NCBI GenBank assembly: GCA_023105745.1
Contig: JALGQZ010000015.1
Coordinates: forward strand, 16,962,499-17,026,498
Reading direction: 5' to 3'
DNA: 64,000 nucleotides
Source: Austropuccinia psidii
Lineage: Eukaryota > Basidiomycota > Pucciniomycetes > Pucciniales > Sphaerophragmiaceae
The translations under genes were made by a program, and so were the position numbers. Shown piece by piece: positions 11,305-23,381 of this stretch. The notes below the pieces were generated by a model. The model saw nothing but the letters and a program-made list of their open reading frames with translations, searched no databases and was not told the DNA's origin. How positions within the stretch are numbered: position 1 is the stretch's first letter; every line of letters begins with the position of its first letter.

Positions 11305-12006
11305 TTTTAGTATTTTCTGTATGAAAATTGAAAATCCTCAAAACTTCAATTTAATTCACATCACATGCAGTGTTAATCACCAAAATTTGTGTTAAAATTG
11401 GGGTGTTGTGTATATTTTAGAAGTTATGAGGAATTAAAGTATTTTCAATTGAATTCAATTGAAATGTCAAAATGTGCACGTGTATTACAGAAGTGAACTT
11501 TGATTTACATATAAGGTATCAGTTACTACTGTATTGTACTGTACAACTCAATTAAATTACATATGTAAATTATAAGTATAATACATGATGAGGAATTAAA
11601 GGAAAAATAAATTGAAAAGATTAAATTTGGGTGGGAAAAGGAACTCCAGCTCTAAGTTTTTAGTATTTTCTGTATGAAAAATGAAAATCCTCAAAACTTT
11701 ACTTTAATTCACATCACATGTAGTGTTAATCACCAAAGTTTGTGTTAAAATTGAGGTGTTGTGTATATTTTAGAAGTTATGAGGAATTAAAGTCTTTTCA
11801 ATTGAATTCAATTGAAATGTCAAAATGTGCGCGTGTATTACATAAGTGAACTTTGATTTACATATGAGGTATCAATAATTACTGTATTGAACTGTACAAC
11901 TCAATTGAATTACATATGTAAATTATAATTATAATACATGATGAGGAATTAAAGGAAAAATAAATTGGCAAGATTAAATTTGGGGGGGAAAGGAACTCCA
12001 GCTCTA
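11305..12006 (+). repeat. Tandem duplication inside the solo LTR
   Basis: Two copies of about 351 bp (11305-11656 and 11657-12006), each running from TTTTAGTATTTTCTG to CCAGCTCTAA. Both junctions contain GCTCTAA, so slippage or unequal exchange at that short match is likely. The copies differ at several bases. No other family A LTR here has it. Confidence 0.88.
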
Positions 12007-12455
12007 ACAGGGAGCTAGACCCCCAAAATCCATGCTGACAAGCGTGTTGTGTCAAATTTTACGCAAACGTTCATCACTTTTGGCCTGGAATTGAGCTACA
12101 GGGTTTGTGGACTCAATTGATGATGAGGTTTTGATACCAACTGGGGTAGTTTTAGCTGTTGCCAAGAGGGTAAAGCTACCCTTAAGATAAAACAATAATA
12201 GTAAAAACAGTTTTAACTGGCTTCTATGACTCCTACACACATTCTCACGTGTTTTGAATGCTCTAGACCAGGTATTGCTATAGTGATGGCTGATTTAAGG
12301 GTCTAAAATGGCTAAAAATGGCTAAAAATGGCTTAAACCAGACTTTTTTGGTCTAAACCAGGGTTCAATGATGCCATAATTGGCTTTTCTGTAGTCAGAC
12401 TTCATTTCACGACTGAAAAGTGTAAATTTTACTTTTGGAGTAAGAAAATTTATGG

Positions 12456-12464
12456 CTATAAAAG
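12456..12464 (+). promoter_or_regulatory. TATA box of family A LTR
   Basis: CTATAAAAG in the sense strand, followed by AATGTCTTCTTTGCCCC. It recurs at the same place in other family A LTRs, about 850 bp before the LTR end, so U3 would be long. Confidence 0.6.
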
Positions 12465-12928
12465 AATGTCTTCTTTGCCCCACTTTTCTCTTCATGTTAG
12501 AATCTTTTCCTTTTATAATTAGTTTAAACATTGTTAAACCAATCAATAAAAGATTCCAACCACCTTTCTAAAATCATTTTGAACCTTTTAACCACATGCA
12601 AAAATAATTATAATTATTGTTTGTAACTCTTATAATCATTTTTACCCCTGAACCACCCCAAAAGTGAATAAACCATCTTTCATCACTGTTAATTTTGTCA
12701 CTTTGTTTCCAAATTCACTCTGGTCACTTTTGGGTGTTTTTTCTCTTTAATATTCTTTTTAAAGACTCTTTTCTTTAATTAATTGCTTGCAGTTAATTTC
12801 TCAATTAATTCGAATTGAAATTGCTCTTGAACAAATTTCTTTTGTAGTCTTAAAATATCTCTTGTAGAATATTTTTTGGATACATTTTTATTTTTTGTAA
12901 AACAATAAAGTCTTATAATATTATTGTT

Positions 12929-13213
12929 ATCCAAACTGCCAATATATGCATTGAAATTCCACAGCATTGTATATCTGTAAAGGGGTATATTAGTGAAGGA
13001 TTTACCCACAAAAGAGAAATCACCTTTTCAAGAAAGGTGAGACAATACAAATCACATTCCAACAGATTAAAAGTCTGCTGCACTCAAACCAAATACGAAG
13101 ACTTTAGCTGCACTCCAACCCCTTGTGTAATAGATCTATATTGTTATGTCTGTAACAAGCTTTAAGCCATGTACAATGGCGTGCCAGCGTACATGGTTTC
13201 AATGTCAATCCCC
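12929..13213. repeat. 285-bp dispersed repeat, copy 1
   Basis: Nearly identical to 15931-16215 over the full 285 bp (ATCCAAACTGCC to GTCAATCCCC). It sits inside the solo LTR in place of about 57 bp of normal LTR sequence. No terminal inverted repeats, poly-A tail or open frame is seen. It contains a 30-bp near-palindrome at 13167-13196 (CCATGTAC ... GTACATGG). Confidence 0.85.
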
Positions 13214-13309
13214 TTTCTTACTATTTTTAATTTATTTTTACCTTATACAAATTTTGAGGACAGGAAAAGTACTTGATTTTTAATCAAAGTTTCATATCCA
13301 CACCTTACA

Positions 13310-13537
13310 AACACCATGAGCTGGATCAAACTCCTTCAATATTTCCTAAATAAAAGCTAGCAACAGAATATTATTTCTGAGGGAGACAGTGATACATTAC
13401 ATTTCATATTGTCTATATTCTGACATATTTAGCAAGTTGTTGCATCTTTAAGAAAGAATAATCAGATTGTATTACACCTGCACAAATAATTCACAAAATG
13501 TTAATTTGTAACGGTGCTATACATTTATCTTACTAAG
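13310..13537. other. Short AT-rich spacer, no gene seen
   Basis: Begins with the AACAC target duplication and ends at the 3' end of the minus-strand gene. It contains no open frame or repeat that I recognise. Confidence 0.5.
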
Positions 13538-15598
13538 TTATTGCAGAGCATCACCATTTGGCCTAATAACTGGCATGTCAAGTATTTTAAGGGCGCTAGT
13601 CTGCATCTTACTACAGCTCTTGAGCCAATCTTCATCAAATACCTGAAATGATAGGCCTTCTGGAATATCACCATCATCTGTCAATCGTAATTCTGGCAAT
13701 CTATCAATAGTTTTTTTCCCCTTTTTTTAATGCAATTACATAACTCTATGTCTCAATCCATTTTTAATACCAATTCATTAAATAACTGGGAGCGCCAGCG
13801 TAATCCCACTTTGCTGTAAACTTGACGGCCATTTTCCAGTACCTCCTCAGTATCTGAGCATACTCAAGGGTCATTGAATTTTGATGCTAGAATGGGAAAT
13901 TTAGCCATATCACACCATTCACGACGGCACTGACAGGTCTGCACATAATCAAGTAGATCATCATCAGTCTTTTCTCACAATGAATAAGAGATACAGTACC
14001 TAACCCTTTGACAAATCTTTGCAAGCTTTTGATTCTCCTTCTTTTTAACCAAATACTCGGCATCCTTTTCAATACACTTCCATTCTCTTTTCAAATAAGT
14101 GAAATATTGCTTCATCAAAGCGGCCATGACCCCATAGTTGTTATGATCCTTGTTCCAACAGTAATGATGATACTCGGTGCTGACAAGTGCAAGACAGAAT
14201 GTACGTTAAAACACCATAGACATCAACTCATTGAACCGATGTTGCCATGAGCTCTCCCAGTCCCAAGTCAATCGCTTTAGTCCTAGCTTGTGAAGCTCAT
14301 TTTTGCAGTAGCTTTGGAAGCCCTGAGACTGAACCTGTGTTGATGGCTCATTGAAAACATCCTCATGGACATATCCAAGATGACCGGCCACTTGAATTGC
14401 AATTTCACGCTCTTCTCTGCTGGTTGGTGCTGGTAGTGAGGAGAAATCCTTAACCCTAACTTTGAGTAGGAACAGGCAATGGGCATGTACTGCTGATCTC
14501 ATTTCATGGACATTCTCTGAAAGTTCTGCTTTCAGCCATTTTTGTTGCTCCTTCTGGCTTGCACGTTTTGCCACATTGTGAGCTTTACAAGCCTGGTTCC
14601 TTTGCTTTCTGACCTTGAATTGTTCAAGCATACTCTGGGAAAGGGGCATTTGATAATAGGTGAACCCACTATTTGACTGAGTTCCATGCTCATGCACCAT
14701 GAAATTGTCCCTCCTTGGTTCATCATTTGTTTCCATTTGAGTCGGAGACATGTTCTCATCCTCATCAGCCACCATTTCTTCTCTTGATAAACTGGCATGA
14801 GCTGTTCTTGGTTTGGAGGCATATGGATGATGACGTCCAGTGACTTTCTCTTTATGGACCAGAGGTGAAGATGCATAAAGCTCATCACCTGCCATGCACA
14901 TCATTAGTTAATAAATCAAAAAATAAATAAAGACTGGTCATACTCACAATCTTTAATTGGCTCCTGATATTGGACTGACTTGCCTTTAGGTGCCATATCT
15001 AACCAATGAAACAAACATATCAAATTGTGAAAAAGGTTATACTCCAAAATTAAAATGACCTACTTTAGTGAAGCATCAATCCTGGATTTCCCTCTGACAG
15101 ACCACTCCAAGTTACATTTTCCAATGGTGTTTTTTGTTGCCCCCCATCCACGCGCCTTTCATTGCCCACATGAACCTGAGATCCTGATGGAATATTGAGG
15201 GTTGGCTGTTTACTTTGTCCAAAGGGATCCTAGAATGCAACTGGATTCCAACCGGGATTAAGGAGAAACTCACGTGGAAATTTTGATTGGGGATTAGTGT
15301 TTGATGAGACTTGAGGTGTGCCTTCTGGCCCCTGAGACACATGCATTTGTGTATTAGTGGGATTTGGCGGAATTGGAGTGACGGAAATATTTGGGATTGA
15401 CCAAGTGCTTGAAGCTGGAGCCTGCGGATTTCCCACATCAATGTTAAGACCTGATACATTCATTGAGGATGCAATAGGGGTTGTGAGCGGAATGTTGGGA
15501 CTCAATGGTGACTGTGTTTGAACATATTCTATGCTAGATTCACTATCTGAGTCATGAACAGAACCTGAATGGGATTTATGGGACTTGGAAGATGACAT
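13538..15598 (-). pseudogene. Broken multi-exon gene divergent from the transposase, function unknown
   Basis: ATG at 15598 (MSSSKSHKSHSGS, a Ser-rich start). Exon 1 is 15598-15064. A 65-nt intron (15063-14999, GTAGGT...TTAG) leads to exon 2 (MAPKGKSVQYQEPI), and a 59-nt intron (14947-14889, GTGAGT...GCAG) joins in frame to DELYASS. Exon 3 has HHPYASKPRTAH, a basic stretch (KVRKQRNQACKAHN) and WDWESSWQHRFNE. Coding-like sequence continues to 13538 with YLKREWKCIEKDAEYL, CQCRREWCD, VYSKVGLRWRSQLFNEL and GLSFQVFDEDW. In-frame stops at 15230-15232, 15065-15067 and 14206-14208 and several later ones break it. From memory the late segment (SDTEE, then WRS) resembles uncharacterised proteins common in rust and mushroom genomes. 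Its divergent position suggests it is the second gene of the DNA transposon. Confidence 0.55.
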
Positions 15599-16558
15599 AA
15601 GGGCCAAAAAAGTACAGTAATATTTTTAACTAGATAAAACACCTCAGTATCATGATAAAATAGAGTGATATGAGATGAAATCTTTTCAAATTTAGAATAG
15701 AGCTATTCTATGAATATTTCTCAAAAGAGTCTTATTGGAAGTCCAATAACCCTTCTTTTAGGAGAATCCTCCCTGCCTCCTTTTGAGCTCCTCCACTTTT
15801 GTCAGAAACCACCCTGCATGGCCTACCACCATATAATGTAATATTCCCTTGATCTCAAAGGGGACCCATAATCCATAAGTAATCATATTTGATAACATTT
15901 CTGCCTCCCCATTGTCACATTTTGTGAATTATCCAAACTGCCAATATATGCATTGAAATTCCACAGCATTGTATAGCTGTAAAGGGGTATATTCATGAAG
16001 GATTTACCCACAAAAGAGAAATCACCTTTTCAAGAAAGGCAAGACAATAAAAATCACATTCCAACAGATTAAAAGCCTGCTGCACTCAAACCAAATACCA
16101 AGACTTTAGCTGCACTCCAACCCCTTGTGTAATAGAGCTATATTGTTATGTCTGTAACAAGCTTTAAGCCATGTACAATGGCATGCCAGCGTACATGGTT
16201 TGAATGTCAATCCCCTCAATTCAATTGTGACACATCCCTATTGGAACGCCCCTCAAGGGTCAATACCGCAGTATTACCATGTGTAAATAAAATAGAATAT
16301 GTATGAGCATTGAGCAGCATGGCATTTTACCCAATTACACTCCTAACCAATTCTGCCATCCAGATGAGACATGTTACACTTTATCAGCTGCAGCTCATGC
16401 ACCATTAGAAATGGGATAGAATTCTCAGATGGCTCAAATCATCTCCCCCTTCATAAATAATCACTCATTTTTCTTCCAATTGATAACACTCCTAAACACT
16501 TTCATATCAGCCATAGATATTTATACGCAAACCAACTGTACTCCCAATTCCTGAAACA
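15599..16558. other. Intergenic region between two divergent genes
   Basis: 960 bp between the unknown minus-strand gene and the transposase start, so it should hold promoters for both. It contains copy 2 of the 285-bp repeat. No TATA box or other motif stands out with confidence. Confidence 0.5.
15931..16215. repeat. 285-bp dispersed repeat, copy 2
   Basis: Same boundaries and length as copy 1 at 12929-13213, with only scattered changes, including the near-palindrome at 16169-16198. Flanked by GAATT on the left and TCAATT on the right, so a short AATT duplication is possible if the right end lies two bases further out. Confidence 0.85.
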
Positions 16559-18031
16559 ATGACAACCCGCCGCTATTCCTCAATGTGTATATGCATGTGT
16601 CAACACTGCTCAACTCAAACACACTCTTCCTCTGAGGGTGATAGGCACAGAGCTTCCTTCACACCTTCCCAATATAAACAGCACATTAAAAACCTCAAAT
16701 CAACCATTTCACCCAAATCTCTTCCAAACATCCCTAATTCTGCATCAGGATCTGAGTGCCAACAACTTCTATTGGATCAAATATTGCAAGCTGATTCTTC
16801 ACAATTGACCCAAAGCACCTTCTCCACAGCACCAGGTCTCAATTCAACTGCACAGAAACAATACAGCAGCAGTCAAACCCTTCCCCCACAAGACCTTGGA
16901 ATGATAATATCTGCCATTCTATCATTAAGGTATAATATACCCTTCAGGGCTTCACACATTCTCAACCCCGCCCTAAACCTGCTGATAAAGTCCAGCATCT
17001 CAAGTGCTGGTGGTCCCCCCACTCCTGCATTCCATATACCTCAAGATCTGAGTACCATATTTGAACATCTCCAATTGGAACCAGTTATTCAAGACTATAT
17101 ATGTTTTCCTCAATGTTTCTCTCTTAATGGCCTTACTGAATCAGTCACAACTGACCAACCCCACTGTCAACTCCATAATGACCCAAATGATCATGATCCC
17201 CCTTGCACACAATCATTAGGCAAATTCATTTATTCATTTGGACCCCACACCCAAAACACAACCAACATGAAGCAAACATTTATACCAACAAAACATTTCA
17301 TTTATAAACCATTCAAAAAGGGCTTGCCAGATTTCTCCAGTGGGCTGGAATTATGGAAATTCTGAATCGACATCAACAATCCCAAACTCCCAAAGGTTCC
17401 CCAAAATATTACATCTGGGATGGATTGGTCTGGAGACGCTTCACTGGCACTAGAAATATATATGACCCCCCATTCATGTCCATTCCTGGTGCATTGGCCT
17501 TCTCCATTCATGTGGACTGGTTTAATGCACATGGAAGGTCAACCCGGTTGGCCAGCATTGGACCTATCATGCTTATTTGTCTGAATCTCCCCCCAAGTGA
17601 AAGATTGAAGCCAGAGAATGGCTATGTAGCAGGAATCATCCCTGGTCTGAAGGAGCCAACTTCCCTTCAATTGAATTACCTATTAACGCCACTCATCAAC
17701 GAGCTCAAAGAGCTATGGAAAGGTTACCATTTATTACCCACCTCAACAGGTCCTTCAGGATCCTTGATCCATGTTGCCATCCTCACAGCCATTGAGGCTG
17801 TGTTTTCCATGTGCAAGCTTACTGGATTTATTTCCCATTCAGGCAGCCACTTTTGTAATTTTTGCACCATTCACAAAGCTCAAATTGAAGAAATTGGTCC
17901 TCAATTTCACTACACACACTCATACCAAAATCATAAATCAACCATTGCCAAATGGCTTCGGGTAACCCCACAACTAAGGCAAGCAATTTTCTCTGAGTAT
18001 GGATTGCAATATTCAATTTTGGAAGACCTTC
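16559..18031 (+). pseudogene. Tnp2/CACTA-like transposase gene, 5' part
   Basis: N-terminal two thirds of a fungal transposase of the Tnp2 (CACTA/EnSpm-related) kind. Frame 16559-17365 has a Cys/His cluster at the start (CICMCQHC) and TKHFIYKPF. A one-base frameshift near 17360 leads to frame 17353-18036, which has YYIWDGLVWRRF, FSIHVDWFNAHG, the conserved core RPENGYVAGIIPGLKEP (written LKPENGYVAG here), a Cys pair (CNFCTIH) and YSILEDL. The frame runs straight into the element 2 insertion at 18032. Removing element 2 and one copy of CCTTC rejoins it in frame to PYWDATRM at 29980. The gene is expected to cut and move a DNA transposon. ATG at 16559 is the first in the frame; a short upstream exon cannot be excluded. 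Confidence 0.82.
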
Positions 18032-19857
18032 TGTAAGGTGTGGATATGAAAATTGGATTAAAATTCAGGTACTTTTCCTGTCCTCAAAATTTGTATAAGG
18101 CAAAAATCGATTAAAAATAGTAAAAAATATTATTTTTAGGAGAAAACATGCCAATCTTATTGTTTATAACTTTCTTAGTATAAAAAAATAATATTATAAA
18201 AATTTATTGTTTTACCAACAATAAAAATTTATCCCAAAATACTCTACAAGAGATATTTAACGCTACAAAAGAAATTTCTTCAAGAGCAATTTCAATTGGA
18301 ATTAATTGAGCAAAGAATGGCAAGCAATTAATTAAAGATCAAAGTCTTTAAAAAGATTATTAAAGAGAAAACATGCCCAAAAGTGACCAGAGTGAATTTG
18401 GAAACAAAGTGACAAAGTTAACAGTGATGAAAGATGCTTTAATTTACTTTTGGGGTGGTTCAGGCGTAAAAATGATTATAAGAGTTACAAACAATGATTA
18501 GAATGATTTTTGCACGTGGTTAAAAGGCTTAAAATGATTTAAGAAAGGTGGTTGGAATCTTTTATTGATTGGTTTAACAATGTTTAAACTAATTATAAAC
18601 GGAAAAGATTCTAACATGAAGAGAAAAGTGGGGCAAAGAAGACATTCTTTTGTAGCCATCAATTTTCTTACTGCAAAGGTAAAATCTTCTCTTGTTAGTC
18701 GTGAAAAACAGTCTGACAACAGAAAAGTTAATTATGGAATCATTGAACCCTGGTTTGGACCAAAAAAGGGCTGGTTTAAGCCATTTTTAGCCATTTTTGA
18801 CCCTTAATTCAGCCATTACTATAGCAATACCTGGTCTAGAGCCTTCAAAACACGTCAGAATGTGTGTAAGAGACATAGAAGCCAGTTAAAACTGTTTTTA
18901 CTATGATTGTTTTATCTTAAGAGTTGTTTTACCCTCTTGGAAACAGCTAAAACTACCCCAGTTGGTATCAAACCCTCATCATCAATTGAGTCCACAGACC
19001 CTGTAACTCAATTCCAGGCCAAAAGTGATGAAATTTTGCGTGAATTTTGACATCCCACACCTGTCAGCAAGGATTTTGGGGGTCCAGCTCCCCCCTAGAG
19101 CTGGAGTTCCTTTTCCCCCCCAATTTTAATCTTTCCAATTTATTTTTCCTTTAATTCCTCATCATGTATTATACTTATAATTTAGATATGTAATGAAATT
19201 GAGTTGTAAAGTTCAATACAGTAATAATTGATACCTCATATGTAAATCAAAGTTCACTTATGTAATACACGCGCACATTTTGACATTTCAATTGAATTCA
19301 ATTGAAAATACTTCAATTCCTCATAACTTCTAAAGTAAACACAACACCTCAGTTTTAACACAAAATTTGATGGTTAACACCACATGTGGTGTGAATTAAA
19401 TTAAAGTTTTGAGGATTTTCAACTTTTGTATTGAAAATACTAAAAACTTGATTTAAGCTTATTTAGAGTTGAGTTACAGAAATTTCATCCAGAGGTGACC
19501 CCACCTGATTTTTTATGAGGAATCCAATGGTGAAATAATTTCTATATGTTTCTTTAATGAATAAAATGTTACAATGATTTTTATTTAAATTTTTTCCAAA
19601 TTTGTTTATATTTTACAATTTTTGTTAAAAATTAATTTTTACTTAATTTTTTCAAGTATAAATGTAATTTTACAATTTCAAAATTTAATGTAATTTTATT
19701 TTTGAATTGTAATTAAATTTTCAATTGTGAATATAATTTTATATTCATATTTTGATTTTTATTTTAATAATATAAATAAATTTATTTTATTTATATTCAT
19801 ATGTTAATTTTATATTTGTGGTCTTCTGGGTATATGAAATTACCTCTAAGGCTCACA
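18032..19857 (-). repeat. Family A 3' LTR of element 2
   Basis: 1826 bp, TGTGAGCC at 19857 to CTTACA at 18032 on the minus strand. The TATA box is altered to CTACAAAAG at about 18649. It is flanked inside by a polypurine tract. Confidence 0.94.
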
Positions 19858-19874
19858 TTCCCTCCCCCTAAAAA
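19858..19874 (-). other. Polypurine tract of element 2
   Basis: Minus strand AAAAA then G-rich run ending at the TGTGAG of the 3' LTR, as in element 1. Confidence 0.78.
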
Positions 19875-19880
19875 AGAATA

Positions 19881-21761
19881 TTACATTGTAATATTGTTAT
19901 TTCTAGTGTGCCTGAACCTTCTGAGAAGTTTAGTAGCTTCAGGTATGTCTTTCTCTGGCAACCATTCATCTTCACAAGTTGGGTCACTGTACCTAACAAG
20001 GTATTCCCTCACTTTGTTGGTTCTCAACTTTCTTTCTTTGAGAAGTTTGGTAATTTTCTGACTACCAGATGACTCTATAGGAGGTATAACTGGGGGAACT
20101 TTATTCCTCAAGGGGAATTTTTCAGCATCACTAGATTTATATGGCTTTATCAAGCTCACTGGAAATGTGGGATGCTTATTGCTAAGTTCTTCAGATAACT
20201 CTACTTCAACAGAATTTTCTCCATGGAGGCCCTTAACAACAAAATTTCCTGCAAAGGAGTCTTTCACCTTTCTACATCCCTTGATGTATTTGAAGTTAGT
20301 GGTGGATACAAGAACTAAGTCCCCCACTTTGAAATCTGGAGTTGCATGTGATTTATCCCATTTGTTCTTAGCATATGCAAAAGAGTCCTCCATGCACCTT
20401 ACTGCATGCTTCCTAGCTTTGTCTAGCATTCCTTTGAAGCTAGCAGCTGTTGGATGTATATCAATCAAATCTTTCCTCAAGGAATCTTCGGGTAATTGGG
20501 GGTTCCATCCTTTTTCTAGGATAGCAGGAGTTTTATTGGTACTGGCATGGATTGATGTTTTATATGCTAATTCCAGTGCTGGCAGCAGAGTACACCAATC
20601 ATGGGTAAATCCATCACAATCTTTGAATTCAAGGCCATATGCACAAAATCTTCTTACCATGTCCTCTAAGGTTTGTATCATCCTTTCAGCCAGTCCATCA
20701 GTTTGTGGGTGGTAGGCTGTAGAGAAAGACAGCTTAGTGCCGAATAATTGGTGAAGATTTGTCCATAGTGCTGAAGTGAATTTAGGATCTCTATCACTAA
20801 TGATATTTGTAGATATCCCAATCCATGACACTACTCTATTCCATATCAAAAGAGCTGTATCCATGGCTGTATCATCTTTGTGACATGGTAAAACAATTGG
20901 AGTTTTACTGAATCTGTCCACAATTACTAGGCAAGTATTATAGCTTCTGTCACCTCCTGGTGGTAGTCCAGTTACCCAATCCATATGGACAATTTCCCAA
21001 GGTCTGCTTGGTCCTTTGATTTTTATCATATTTCCAAGTCTCTTGCCAGTGGATTTATTTGCTTTTTGGCATCTGTCACAGGTTTTGTAATACTCTGCAA
21101 CATCTTTCTGCCACATTGGCCACCATATGCAGGTCTTTACTTTCTCTCTTGTTCTGTCTTCAGACAGATGTCCTGAAAAGAGACTATCATGGCATTCTTT
21201 CAGTGCAAGATTGATTAATGACCTGTCTACAACTGTCATGACACATGTGTGCTTAGTTCTGTGGTAAATTATACCATCCAGTAGGTGAAATCTTCCTTCA
21301 TCATAAGATTTCTTCCATACTTCATCCAAGGCATGTATTAGAGGATTGTCTTTATGGTCTTTATTAAGTAATTGGTATAAGATGCTACAATTATTATCTT
21401 GGGTGTAACTGTTCCTGAATTCTTCCAAGAAGGTGGTGTTCAAGTCTGTAACACTTATTACTTCTATTGGGATCTGTGGTGAAGCTTCTTCTGGAACATA
21501 AGCTGGATTATCAATGTTATTTGGTAATGGCCATCTGCTTAGTCCATCTGAATTCTTATTAATATTCTCATCCTTATGAACAATAGTAATATTTCCACTG
21601 TATTCCTGTATGGCTATTTGCCATCTGAGCATATGTCTGTTGGGTGTTTTCATGTTTAAAAGTGATTTGACAGCTGTACAATCTGTTATCACCTCAAAAA
21701 CACATCCCTCTAAGGAGTAGTTCAATCTCTCTAAGGCCCAGACAAGGCGTAGACATTCCAT
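19881..21761 (-). CDS. RNase H C-terminus, integrase and chromodomain of element 2 pol
   Basis: A 626-codon uninterrupted frame, the best-preserved coding piece in the window. It begins inside RNase H ([25 protein letters not shown]). The integrase zinc-binding HHCC domain follows ([16 protein letters not shown]), then the DDE core with D in [13 protein letters not shown] in [13 protein letters not shown] and E in [13 protein letters not shown]. The C-terminal part has VGDLVLVST and a chromodomain-like end ([25 protein letters not shown]), which in chromoviruses directs integration to marked chromatin. It is not a separate gene: the frame continues upstream through a TAA at 21825-21827 into RT. 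ATG at 21761 is an internal methionine, not a likely real start. Confidence 0.9.
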   Translation of the reverse strand: MECLRLVWALERLNYSLEGCVFEVITDCTAVKSLLNMKTPNRHMLRWQIAIQEYSGNITIVHKDENINKNSDGLSRWPLPNNIDNPAYVPEEASPQIPIEVISVTDLNTTFLEEFRNSYTQDNNCSILYQLLNKDHKDNPLIHALDEVWKKSYDEGRFHLLDGIIYHRTKHTCVMTVVDRSLINLALKECHDSLFSGHLSEDRTREKVKTCIWWPMWQKDVAEYYKTCDRCQKANKSTGKRLGNMIKIKGPSRPWEIVHMDWVTGLPPGGDRSYNTCLVIVDRFSKTPIVLPCHKDDTAMDTALLIWNRVVSWIGISTNIISDRDPKFTSALWTNLHQLFGTKLSFSTAYHPQTDGLAERMIQTLEDMVRRFCAYGLEFKDCDGFTHDWCTLLPALELAYKTSIHASTNKTPAILEKGWNPQLPEDSLRKDLIDIHPTAASFKGMLDKARKHAVRCMEDSFAYAKNKWDKSHATPDFKVGDLVLVSTTNFKYIKGCRKVKDSFAGNFVVKGLHGENSVEVELSEELSNKHPTFPVSLIKPYKSSDAEKFPLRNKVPPVIPPIESSGSQKITKLLKERKLRTNKVREYLVRYSDPTCEDEWLPEKDIPEATKLLRRFRHTRNNNITM

Positions 21762-21824
21762 TTGACTTTCCCCATATCTGGCTTCAGTTTGTTTGATTTG
21801 CCTGGATATGAAACATATGGGTCC

Positions 21825-23381
21825 TTATACCGGTTTATCATTTATGATCTGAACTTGGTGAAGTGCAGCACCCAGTCCATCCCCTGATGCATCAATATAC
21901 AATTTGAAAGGCAATTTAAAGTCTGGCATCAGTAAGAGTGGAGCAGTGGTCAAGGCTTCTCTTAGAGACTCAAAAGCTTTGACTCTGTCAATAGTCATTT
22001 CAAATACTGTGTCTTTGTCACAAAATTTATAAAGTGGTCTTGCTATGGATGCAAAATCTTTAATGTGTTTCCTGTAATATCCTACAAAACCCAAGAATGA
22101 CTTAATTTCCTTCTTATTCTGAGGCATGGGTTTTAGCAATACTGCTGCAACTTTGTTTTTGTCAATTCCAAGGGACAAACCAGATACAACATGTCCTAGT
22201 TCTTTAAGTTCTTCAAATTCAAAATGACATTTCTTCAAGGAGATTTTCATGTTTACTGATTGAATTTTTGTCAAAACTCTGGACAATCTGTACATGTACT
22301 CCTCCCAAGTTTTGGAACAGACAATAATGTCATCAATGTAAATGATTAACCATCCCTCTGAGAGTTCTTCAGGGAAGATTTCATTCATCATTCTTTGGAA
22401 GTGTGAAGGTGCATTTTTGATACCAAAGGGAATCCTCAAGTATTCATACACTCCACAATGAACAATAATTCTCAAGTATTTTCTTGCTCTTGGTGTCACC
22501 ACATTTTGATGGAATCCCTTAAGGGCATTCATAGTGGTTATCTACACTGCTTCAGATATTTGAGTAAGGGCAATTTGGTTTTTTGGTTTTGGGTATGTGT
22601 CTGGAACAGTGTAAGTCTTCAGAGCTCTAAAGTCCCCAACCATTCTAGATTTTCCATTATGCCATGCCACTATGACTGGTGTAGTTATTTCTACTTCTTC
22701 CTTGTGGCCTACTTTTCTTATTACACCCAGGTCCAGTAGTTCTTTCATATGAATTTCTAGAGCTTCTCTTGATTTTGGACTTGCTGGATATGCAGGTCTT
22801 CTTAAGAGTGGTGGATAAGGTCTCTCAATGTTAAGAATGATGTCAACTTCATGACCAATAATTGCTCCTAGAGGTTCTTTGTCTGAAGCAAATGCTCCTC
22901 TGTGGTCATACAAAAGGGAAGAAAGTTCATTTTCTTGTTTATCAGTCAGATGAAAGCTCATTTCAGCCTCATTTAACTGTTCAGAATTGAATTTCTCTAG
23001 CTCTAAGTTGCCTGGTGATACTTTGTTTACTGTAATTTGCCCTTTAAATGGTAAAAAGGCAAATTCTTGGGGCTTATTGTCTCCAATAGTAAAGTATCTG
23101 TCTTTTTTGTTATGCAAATCTATCCCATACATGATTAAATAGTCATTTCCCAATATAAAATGGGTACTAGAGCAATTTTCCATAACAACAAAGTCAACTG
23201 TAATTCTTAAATTCCCATTTATTTGTCGGAATATGAAATTGGTCTCAAAAATTCCTAATTCTTTCATTGGATTACTTGCACTATTGAGTTTTATACCATC
23301 AATTGCTAACAATTGGTCTTCAAAATTTGGTACACAAGTCTTAAGAAAAGATTTTCCAACACAAGAGCAGAAGGCTCCTGG
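21825..23381 (-). pseudogene. Protease C-terminus, RT and RNase H start of element 2
   Basis: From 23381 the frame reads the protease end (PGAFCSCVGKSFL, FILGNDYLIMYGID), then RT (GHEVDIILN, RPYPPLLRRPAYP, MVGDFRALKTYT) to a TAG at 22542-22544. It continues in the same frame as [31 protein letters not shown] (the YxDD catalytic motif), [11 protein letters not shown] and [14 protein letters not shown] to the TAA at 21825-21827. Both stops are also in element 1. The domain would make cDNA and degrade the RNA template. The upstream protease half is separated by solo LTR D, so the 297-codon frame that seems to start at 23435 begins with foreign residues. Confidence 0.88.

Larger units (their letters stand above)
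10893..13309 (+). repeat. Family A solo LTR, plus orientation, TSD AACAC
   Basis: It runs from TGTGAGCCTTAGAG to CACACCTTACA with no internal region. AACAC is duplicated at 10888-10892 and 13310-13314, which proves both ends. At 2417 bp it is about 590 bp longer than other copies because of a tandem duplication (11305-12006) and a 285-bp foreign repeat (12929-13213). A solo LTR is what remains after recombination between the two LTRs of a full element. Confidence 0.95.

Noticed and set aside
16559..18031. KDZ (Kyakuja-Dileera-Zisupton) transposase as the identity of the transposase
   Set aside because: The order of motifs (TKHFIY, IIPGLKEP, D-x-MHN, RWGPAQAS) fits Tnp2/CACTA-like proteins better. 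I saw no KDZ signature.
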